This document shows, in pieces, positions 54,430 through 64,000 of a DNA stretch of 64,000 nucleotides. A program made the translations under genes and the position numbers. Source of the stretch: Corticium candelabrum (taxonomy: Eukaryota; Porifera; Homoscleromorpha; Homosclerophorida; Plakinidae); NCBI RefSeq assembly GCF_963422355.1, contig NC_085091.1:5241184-5305183 (forward strand). Reading direction: 5' to 3'. Position 1 is the stretch's first letter. Every line of letters begins with the position of its first letter. The notes beneath the pieces are model-generated. The model was not told the DNA's origin, searched no databases, and was given only the letters and a program-made list of their open reading frames with translations.

Positions 54430-54999
54430 GAAATAAACTGACGAGAGTATCCTACGGCATGTATGAGTCGATCACCTAATTTGCAGCTCTCGTTGCAATA
54501 TTGAGAGGCAATCTGACAGAATCGCATAGCATCTAACATCTTCCTGACAGATGCCCGTGACCTTTTAGTTTACGGTTCCAGTAGGTAAAGCGGGTATATA
54601 CGGTGCAACATCTCGACAAAGGCTCGCCGATAGACATACAGACCGTTTTGTCCGTGAGAGCGCGATCGCCATGTGCCTAGATGACATCTAGTGCTGTCAT
54701 ATACATTGCAATTCTAAACAGCACACGAAAGATGCATCACTTTGTGGCGGTGTAGAGCTCTTCCGCGTGACACAACTATCAATACATAGGCGTGGAAATC
54801 TACTAAAAACTAACCACAACGTCAGTCCACTATATATGATACCCTGTGTCATATACAGTATAACTGACCATTGCAAATGTACAGTTTTAATTAACAATTA
54901 ATTAAGGCCACAGATACCAGTTCTAATTGTGTTAATTACTATTCTAAATTGTTTCAATAATTGTTATTAACCACTACATTTAATTAATACATTTATTTT
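54430..54999. other. Intergenic sequence before block I copy B
   Basis: About 570 bp with no recognised gene. It passes into degenerate satellite sequence at ~55000. Confidence 0.4.
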
Positions 55000-56340
55000 G
55001 ATCCGGCGGCTGTGAAGAAACAATAATGTATCTATTGTTGACTATATTCTAGTTATATTTCTATTGATGACTTCAGTTGGGTAAAATATCTACTAAGTTT
55101 GAATTCAATTGAAAGTTAATTGTCTTTCCTCCATACAAGTCATTCAAATTTTGAAAACTATCGATAGGTGTTGACATATCTGACCACCACTTTGGCAAAT
55201 ATGTAGTTTCACAAGTAAAACTTTACATGAAAACATCTTTTAATGTATTAATATTTTGAGAAAGTTTTTAATAATTGATATTAATATCTACATAACATAA
55301 TTGTACTGATTCAACTCTGGCATTGTACAGCAAGACCTGAATATAGCTAGTATCATATAAAATGGTTGAATGTTGTAAAGACACATTCTTTTACATTCTA
55401 GTTATATTTCTATTGATGGTTTGAGTTGGGTAAAATATGTTCTAAGTTTAAATTCAATTAAAAGTTGTCTTCCTCAATACTAGACATTTGAATTTTTGAA
55501 ATCTGTCGACTAGTGTTGACATATCTGACCACCTCTTTGGCAAATATGTAGTTTCACAAGAAAAACTTCGCATACAAACTTCTATTTACTATATCAATGT
55601 TTTGAGAAAGTTTTAATGATTGATATTAAAATCTACATATTACAATAATTTTGATTCAACTCTGGCCGTGGAGTAACAATGTACAGTAAGACTTGCATCT
55701 AGCTATAGGATAATATAAAATGGTTGAATATTGTAAATAAACTTTCTTTACATTCTAATTATATTTCTATCGAAGGTTTGAGTTGGGTAAGATATCTACT
55801 AAGTTTGAATTCAATTGACAGTTGTCTTCCCTCAATACCAGTCATTCGAATTTCTGAAATCTGTCAACTAATGTTGACATATCTGACCACCACTTTGGCA
55901 AATATGTAGTTTCACAAGTAAAACTTTGCATACAAACTTCTATTTACTATATTAATGTTTTGAGAAAGTTTTAATGATTGGTATTGATATTACTGACTAT
56001 TATTTTGATTCAACTCTGACTGTGTAGAGCAAAACTTGAATGTAGCTATAGCATAATAGAAAATGGTTGAATATTGTAAATACACATTCTTTACATTCTA
56101 GTTATATTTCTATTGATGGTTTGAATTGGGTAAGATATCTACTAAGTTTAAATTCAATTGAAAGTTGTCTTCTCTCAATACAAGTCATTCGAATTTTGAA
56201 ATGTTGACAAGTGTGGACATATCTGACCACCACTTTGACAAATATGTAGTTTCACAAGTAAAACTTTGCATACAAACTTCTATTTGCTGTACCAATATTT
56301 TGAAAAAGGTTTAATGATTGATATCAATATCAACATCTAC
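55000..56340. repeat. ~358-bp satellite array, about 4 diverged units
   Basis: Unit marks (ttttgagaaag variants) occur at about 55250, 55597, 55953 and 56292. The third unit closely matches the last good unit of the 1-2900 array. The outer units are diverged, as expected at an array edge. Confidence 0.92.
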
Positions 56341-56609
56341 CTTTAGTATAATTACTTTGATCCAACTGATCGTCAAATGAAGAAAGTGGTACAGCAAAAT
56401 CTTGATGTAGTTATGTTATATGGTTGACTATAAATTGATACACACACTTTTCATTCTAGTTATATTTGTATCAATTAAGATCACATGCAGCGTGGTCTCT
56501 ATAATTACAGATCTATTTCAATATCATTGAGAGTTTCAACAATTACATGTCTCCCCTTAAATTAAGTATTGATGCACACCTGCAAAGCAATTTATTTACA
56601 GAAAGTAGC

Positions 56610-56864
56610 TCAAGATATTCTAGCCTTTGCACTAACTACAGGTCTCGGCCAGATTATGATCACATCGTCTTGCATAGCTGCTTCAAAAAGAACACAAGGA
56701 CCAACATTTCTTAGTGGATGAACAACTGATGCTGTTAGTTCATGTTCAAACTTATCATCCTTCCAGCTGGGTTCCAATAGACAGAAATATGTACAATATT
56801 TCAGCATATGGATAATCACCTCTTGTAAACTTGCATAATTGTTTCTCCTAAAATAGTATGTCAT
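56610..56864 (-). other. Unassigned conserved ORF, copy B
   Basis: Paralogue of 3168-3428 (-), open for 84 codons with substitutions but no frame break (LQEVIIHMLKYCTYFCLLEP again present). Retention of the frame in both copies weakly favours a real exon; recent duplication explains it equally well. Confidence 0.3.
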
Positions 56865-57102
56865 AATTCAATGAAAAATATTGATCATTTCCTATACAAC
56901 CAATCCTGTGAATGTGAGAACATCTATCTCAACAGATATGCTGGCATCAAACAGACCTTTCAAGTCATCTGGAACTCTATGTGACATCTTCCAGTCTCAA
57001 TGATGTTTGCTTTCTAGAAAGACACAGGTGAAAGAGCAAATGTATATTCAGAGAGGATTCAACATGTTACCACTGCAAATTAACGTTCCTTAATTAAAGC
57101 AT

Positions 57103-57106
<4 letters not shown>

Positions 57107-57162
<56 letters not shown>

Positions 57163-57175
57163 GTGTATGTGTGTT
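57107..57175. repeat. (TG)n microsatellite
   Basis: About 70 bp with two interruptions. It marks the left edge of the segment absent from copy A. Confidence 0.96.
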
Positions 57176-57504
57176 AATTTCTCAGTTGTGTTAGCACTGG
57201 TTCGATTCTTCTATCCGGGAGAGTCCGTTTTCCATGAGCACGAGCTTTGGTGAGCTGTCAACAAAGTGTCTAGAAACAAGCACAAACGCAGATAGATCAA
57301 AGAGTAACTTTACTAGCTAGAGAATCACTATAGTTGTTGAATAAATATAACTGTTAACAGTAAATTACCGAGGAAACAGCGACGAATTCACTCCATACGT
57401 GACTCTGCACAGCCACACAGTCTCTTTCCCTTAGCACGCATGCGTAAATAACCTACATTGTCTGGACAGCGAGCGGTCGTCTCACGAGCATGATCTTAGG
57501 AGGG

Positions 57505-57714
57505 TCATGAGAAAAGATCAAGAGCTTGATGAGGCTAGATCAGGAGGCTCATGAGAAAAGTCAGGGTCGAGGCTCATGAGAAAAGGTCAGATCTCATGAT
57601 CTCGTACGCATGAACTTCGACTCATGAGCCATAATTCTCATGAGGATTGTCTCAATTTCCTCATGAGAAAGGGGCGTATCTCATGAGGAAATGGGGACAA
57701 AAGCTCATGATATT
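57505..57714. repeat. Cluster of TCATGA palindromes
   Basis: The hexamer TCATGA occurs nine times in about 210 bp, several times as ggctcatgagaaaag(g)tcag and otherwise as ctcatgagg or ctcatgagc. It is a set of irregularly spaced, partly inverted short repeats. Confidence 0.8.
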
Positions 57715-58392
57715 TTCTGCATGGGATATGTTGATGTTTCACACACGTGTATGTGCGTAAAAATTTAAATAATTTATGAGTATATATAGGTATATAGCTA
57801 TATAGGCACATACACGCGCAATGATAGGCTTTCGTAAGTAATGCCTGAAGTTTTAAAAGCAGATTTCATAATGCTAAATTCTAAAATTTTTAGTAATGTA
57901 AAATTGAAATATTTATTGAACGCATGCATAATGTATAACTAGTGCTCTTCTAATATCCTTTTAGAAAAAATTGACTTTTGAACGTGGATAGAACCAAACC
58001 TACCTATAATTAAATTACATTAACATTATTATTTCTCTACAGACAACATGCGCATGGTCTCGATTTACCACTCGCTAGCTTGCTTTTAAAATCAGTGTCA
58101 GATACAAACTGGAAAAGGGGTACTGTATATACTGTACTTTCTTTGTTTTTTTTGTTAGTTAATTAATTTAATTAAGTCCCTACGTAAATTTATGTTGTTG
58201 CATGAGTATTCAATTCTGAGGATTTATCATGAAGTTTAGGCTCAAAATAATAGACAGTCTGAAAGTGTTTACACAAAAGTTGATGCTGTTTACAACCAAT
58301 TGACGTTAGTTGTGTACTTAACATTTCTTCCATGTTACTTTATTAAGAAAATTCTGATAATCATTTAGACAACGAAATGACATGATACTTAC

Positions 58393-58859
58393 TATAGAGG
58401 GATGTCAGCAAAAGGTGTTCGGTCTCCATCTCTAGTAACTACCTTGACAAGAGCTAAATCGTACTTTCCAATGTCCTCGAAGTTCGAAAAAGCTAGAGAA
58501 CTTTTCAATATCTCTGGACTGTTGCATCGTTTAGTCAAAATGCTTGCAACCTGTCCGCCTCTTCCGTCTCCGTCTGTGCATCCGCCAGATGTTGCATCAG
58601 ACCGGTTGCTGTCTTTTTTATCCGCATTCCTTCTCTCCTGCTTGTACGCGGAAATAGTCGCCAATCAACGGTGTTGCTGGATACAGGTTTTAGTAAGAGT
58701 GGCTTCAAGAAACCTGCGCAATTTGAAAGCAAGCGCTGTGTGAGCTAAAATTGGCGAGTCGACAGCGAGTCGGTTGCATGTTATTGTCTTACCTGCAAAT
58801 AGAACTGCACTGAGAGCGGTAAATAAGAGTGCAAGTAACAGGTGCAACTTCGAAAACAT
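58393..58859 (-). pseudogene. Histidine acid phosphatase-like 5' fragment (two exons)
   Basis: Exon 1 (58793-58859) encodes a signal peptide (MFSKLHLLLALLFTALSAV) and ends at a donor (GCAG|GTAAGAC). The second exon ends at a strong donor (58393, GTAAGTAT); its acceptor is uncertain, and 58492 (tctctag) is phase-compatible. It encodes KYDLALVKVVTRDGDRTPFA. In histidine acid phosphatases a strand just after the signal peptide carries RHGxRxP, whose His is the catalytic nucleophile; here the motif reads RDGDRTP, with Asp in place of His. No later exons were recognised down to 57174. I read it as the 5' piece of a phosphatase gene, catalytically dead as written, carried in the copy-B-specific segment. 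Confidence 0.5.
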
Positions 58860-59237
58860 TCTACAGTACCGGAAATTTATAATGCCATTTGTTATCAACC
58901 AATAACCCATGAGAGACCTGGCACCTGGCCTCGGTTTCAAACGCTTCCTTGTATGTAATACAGCACGTGACAAATAAAAGGAACAGAGGATACGGAGATA
59001 TCAGTTTATTATTAACTAATCAATTAGATTAATTATCCTATACTTGTTAAAGATATCTAGATATCCGTATATTATTTGATGTAAATGAAAACAAGACAGT
59101 GCACCTATTTTCACAAACGTCGAAATTTTGCATTGTTTAATTCTTACTATTTCTTCCAATTTAGTATATTGCAGTCAGATAAGAATAATTACAAGTCACT
59201 TAAGAGTCTTACAAAAAACTTGATTATTTAATTTATT

Positions 59238-59816
59238 TTAAGTATTTTAACATTTAATTAAATAGTTGCACTACTTTATGTAATATTTAAATTAAATTAA
59301 TAAAATAAATATTTGAGGTAAAAATAAATTTGCTTTATTTCTTTTGAAAATATTGGTAGCTATCTTTATTTTTTTCCATTCCCCCTAAGTGTAAATTCGG
59401 AAGTGAGTAATGAAGTAGGGGTCACACCAGGTGTGCTCATTAGCTAATTAGAGCACTAAGACCTGCTTCAGTTGGACCATGTTACACCAGTTATCTTAAA
59501 TGGTTTGAGTTGCCGTCTTACAAGATAATTTAATAATAGCTATTGCTCCACCCGTTTGTCTTTGATATGCAAAAGTACTATTCTTCTGTTTGTTTGTAGG
59601 AAGGGCTTCGATAATTTAATAAACAGACATGCCACACCTAGCGGTTTCTAACGATACCGAGATCATCGCGAAAGTCCAAAAAGCAGCGAAGATACTAATG
59701 ATTTTCAAAGTTCACACTTATGGGGAACAGACAGTAGACTGAGACAAGTGCACGAACGAGTGATACGTACGGGGACTGTTTAGTAGTCACGTGTACTTTA
59801 CTCCCAGTTTTCTTGA
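59238..59816. other. 5' flank of receptor gene 1B
   Basis: Nearly identical to 3917-4502; the same comments apply. Confidence 0.4.
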
Positions 59817-61274
59817 ATGGCGTTCACCAACTTTCTAACGCTATTTAGTTTGCTCGTTGCGCTACTTCGTTTGCAAGAAGTGCAAAGTAAGAAGTGCTTT
59901 AGAGGAAGAGCTAGATTAGCAAATCTGCTTTGTTTGATGTCCGAAACGCCCACAAGTTTATATCTAGTTAATAATTACGAATACTCAGACTTATGATATA
60001 GCATGCACGCTGTTTCAACACTGTAATAGTTGTTGTGTACGTTGTGTGTCTTATTCTGTCTAGCAACAGCATTTGTACATGCGGCTGATGTTCGAGCACA
60101 TTGGGTGTGTCCTATTGTTGGTTAGATAGTATGTACATGTAAACACTCTAGCTTAGTAGAGGCCTCCAGATATATGAAAAATGTTTTGATCGATCAGGAA
60201 AATATGTTGGGAAAGGCCAGACTGAGGCTGTGTACTACTGTTGAGAAGGAAGTACAAGTGGGCGGTTCACTTCCGTCTTGCTCATACGGATGTATAGAGC
60301 TCGATATCTCTTTCGTAGAGTAACCTGCCAGATTTTCTTTGTTGGTCTGAGGTAGTGGGATGTACACCTGTTAATTCACGTTTACGTCGCCAATATATAA
60401 TGATTGTCAGGAAACATGCTGAATGAATGTAAACAATATCTGGCACCTCATTCGTTTCCAAAATTCTGTATGAGAATTTTTCAGAATGTATATCGTGGTA
60501 CATGTTTAATGAGTATGTTTGCAAAATATTTTTGTTTCTAAATTAGAAATATTTTACCAAACTTTAGGATGTTAACTATTTACACTTATATCTATGTTGA
60601 GTGTTTCCATCATGTCGTCATTACAGGTTGTTCACTTGTATGTGCTAATGGAGGCACGGCCTTGCCAAATTGCGACGTTTGTAAATGTCCTCCGCAGTGG
60701 TTTGGAGACACGTGCGCAGGTAAACAAATGATTATGATTACAATCTATTCATACAGCTAAATTGCTGCCAAACTATAAATTTATTGCGTGTGTGTTTGCC
60801 TGTGCGCATACTTACGTGAGTGTGTGTGTGTGTGTGTGCGTGCGTGTGTCTTTGTGGGAGTGTGTGTGCTGTGGCACAATTGGTTAGAGTGCGTTTTGAG
60901 AATGGAAACATCGGCACCTTGCGTGTTTTTAAGTTCAAATCACAGCGATTGCGAGCTATGGCATAATTTCATAAGGCAAGAGAGTCACACACAATTGCCT
61001 CTTTCTTGAATTGAGAGTATAAATGAGTACCTGGTCTTTGACTATGGAGGCGAAGGCCTCCGACTGAGACAAAGTCCATCAGCCACTTGGGTCCGGGTGG
61101 GACTTCAGGTGCCCACACCACAGTTGGCGTCGCAATCGGTGCTCCTGCGAGCACCTGACCAGGCTCCAGGAGATTGCTTAGCACGACCCATAGCTTTCAC
61201 TTAGTGCACATGAACCCAGTTATCTGGCTGGGGGCATTACCGTTTAAAGGCAGCTCCTTATCTATTTGCCATTG

Positions 61275-61352
<78 letters not shown>

Positions 61353-62888
61353 ACGTATACATATTCTTGTGAAAGTATGCAAGGTATCTAATAAATTAAT
61401 ACAGTCCGATTACATCTATTTATATTCTAGATCCTTGTGGTGGAATCATCTCATCATTTTGGTATCGCATAAACTCACCCGGATTTCCAGATCATTATGG
61501 AAACTACATAAACTGCAGTTGGAATGTCATCGTGCCTCCAAATTTTACCACAGTTCTATCATTTACTACATTCAACCTGGAAGAAAACTATGACTATCTT
61601 TTTTTGTATAATGAAACTGCAACAGATTCTAAGCTGATCGCAGCATACACTGGAAACAATATTCCTCGTAATGTCAATTTGGTGAAATCTTTGTTTTTGG
61701 GGTTTCTCAGTGACTCTATAAAATCGTTTGAAGGCTTTTCTTTACATCTACAGAGATATCAAGGTATAACTAGTTAACCATGCTTTAACAATTGTTTAAT
61801 TATAACATTGATTTTTTGTATAGGTTATCTTCCCAAATTTAGAGAATCTTTAGATGCGAATGATAACCGTTTGGTAGTCGCAGAAGGGCGTAATGTTACT
61901 TTGTCCTGCGACGCTGTAGCTATGCTGGAGCCTTCTTTCTTATGGTGGAAGGATGGTGTGGCAGTCACACGAACTAATCTTCCTTATTCTACTGGTCATG
62001 TTTTGACGTTTGCAAGTGTCAATAAATCAGACTCCGGTTGGTACACGTGTGAAGCAAGAAATGCTATCGGATCGATTCGAAAAATATTCGAACTATTAGT
62101 ATATGGTAAGTCGATCTGATAATACTAAATTGTCAAAACGAGATGTTTATATGTTATCTGTTAACGATCTAAAATAATGCGTAATGTCTTCTTCTGGTAG
62201 TTTTACAGCTATGCAATTTATAATACCAATAAATTTAAAATTAATTGCAATTTGCATTCTTTTTATAATTTATCATGTGTCTTTCAAGTTTTTAAATTGA
62301 ACTGTTGTTTTTGTCGCAGAGACGGGATCTACACTAAAACCAACTCAAACAAAGCTTTCTGACATCGCCAGTCTTAGCACAGGTGGTCGTATGCCGTATT
62401 TGACTAAATCAATTATTTCTTATTGCGTATTTTGTCCAGACAAGAGCAAACAACTCTCTCAAGTAGCTGTGGCGGGAATATCTGCGGGCGCCACTGCATT
62501 AGCTGCAACAATAATATGCGCAATATTGCTGCGCATTGTGATATTGCGTATACAGCAAACTCGTAATGGACAGGGTACCAATGAAGACACCGGCAATATA
62601 CGACGGAGCGGACACATTAATCCCGTATTTGACAAAAGCCACAACGACAGTGAAGCTCATTCGGACTATGAAACTATTGGTTTACGCGGACCGATCTATT
62701 TGCCTTCATTGCCTGCTCCTCCCCTTCCAGACAAAGAAATTTCAGGCACAAAGATACAAAATGCTTCTTCCAAAATACATCAAGCAGACGAGGCTACTAA
62801 CGACGTCGTCTACTCTAACGACGACGACATCAATGAAACGAGCAATGATGAGCCAACTGCTAATGCAGTTTACGTTGACACCATGTAA
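59817..62888 (+). CDS. EGF-CUB-Ig single-pass receptor, gene 1B
   Basis: Exons 59817-59886, 60627-60719, 61431-61763, 61824-62105, 62320-62382 and 62440-62888 give 429 residues with the same layout as gene 1A: signal peptide, EGF, CUB, Ig, linker, TM and tyrosine/proline tail. All splice sites and phases are kept. I see only a handful of amino-acid differences: CUB SSFLVF to SLFLGF, Ig NDNPLVVAEE to NDNRLVVAEG, and tail GHVNP to GHINP. So both copies appear intact and could be expressed. The downstream A2M-family gene present after copy A is not repeated here beyond 63522. Confidence 0.88.
60868..61274 (+). mobile_element. tRNA-derived SINE in intron 2 of gene 1B
   Basis: The same insertion as at 5552-5958, with an A-box-like tggcacaattggttagag and a B-box-like agttcaaatcac. 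It was inherited with the block. Confidence 0.65.
61277..61347. repeat. (TG)n microsatellite in intron 2 of gene 1B
   Basis: About 70 bp of uninterrupted TG, shorter than its counterpart in gene 1A. Confidence 0.97.
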
Positions 62889-63855
<967 letters not shown>

Positions 63856-64000
63856 TGTATTCGCGATACGCGACCACGTCTTTTGTCCGTTTGCAACTGA
63901 AATCGGCACGCACACTGTGTGCACAAAGGAGAAGATTTACGTAATAAATAATGCTGCTCAGTGTCCCCTCTCGAGGAGTCGATCCGCGTAAAATTTCTTG

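Larger units (their letters stand above)
57174..59237. other. ~2-kb segment present only in block I copy B
   Basis: In copy A the TG tract is followed directly by aagtattttaagtatttta; in copy B about 2060 bp intervene before the same sequence resumes. The segment holds a TCATGA-rich cluster (57505-57714), AT-rich sequence, and a minus-strand acid-phosphatase-like 5' fragment (58393-58859). No clear terminal repeats or target duplication were seen, so insertion into B and deletion from A are both possible. Confidence 0.8.

Overview
This is a eukaryotic, almost certainly metazoan, window. It is AT-rich and has phase-coherent GT-AG introns, exons for secreted and membrane domains (EGF, CUB, Ig, TSP1, alpha-2-macroglobulin), long dinucleotide microsatellites, a ~358-bp satellite, a tRNA-derived SINE and remnants of several transposon classes. 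No operons or bacterial features are present. The mix (CUB/Ig receptors, a complement/A2M-type gene, hAT, Ty3/gypsy and other elements) fits an early-branching marine invertebrate such as a sponge, but the species cannot be named from the sequence.

Layout. 1-8212 is segmental-duplication block I copy A: a satellite array, an unassigned minus-strand ORF, then receptor gene 1A (+, six exons: signal peptide, EGF, CUB, Ig, linker, TM plus tail). 8526-12501 (-) holds exons of an A2M/C3/CD109-family gene that lacks its thioester half here. 12.5-20.4 kb is mostly unassigned. 20.4-23.5 kb is a decayed Ty3/gypsy element, abutted by a hAT element (23564-26467) with a two-exon, frameshifted transposase. 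27167-38400 is block II copy 1, with receptor gene 2A (-), which is broken. 38472-39427 (-) is the C-terminal part of a retroelement protein. 41803-52240 is block II copy 2, with gene 2B (-), whose reading frame is open from the EGF exon to the stop. 55000-63522 is block I copy B, with gene 1B (+), nearly identical to 1A, and a ~2-kb extra segment carrying a histidine acid phosphatase-like 5' fragment.

The main biological content is a four-member cluster of related single-pass receptors. Gene 1 type is SP-EGF-CUB-Ig-linker-TM-tail. Gene 2 type is (SP not found)-EGF-CUB-Ig1-Ig2-Ig3-Ig4-TSP1-linker-TM-tail. The domain exons are flanked by phase-1 introns, and the cytoplasmic tails carry several tyrosine motifs (a YVPM in gene 2) and a proline-rich stretch (gene 1). 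Two separate segmental duplications built the cluster, and one copy (2A) is decaying. An innate-immune or self/non-self recognition role is an inference from architecture, duplication and the A2M neighbour; nothing in the sequence proves it.

Exon boundaries were read by eye from splice signals, phase and paralogue comparison, so each could be off by a few bases.
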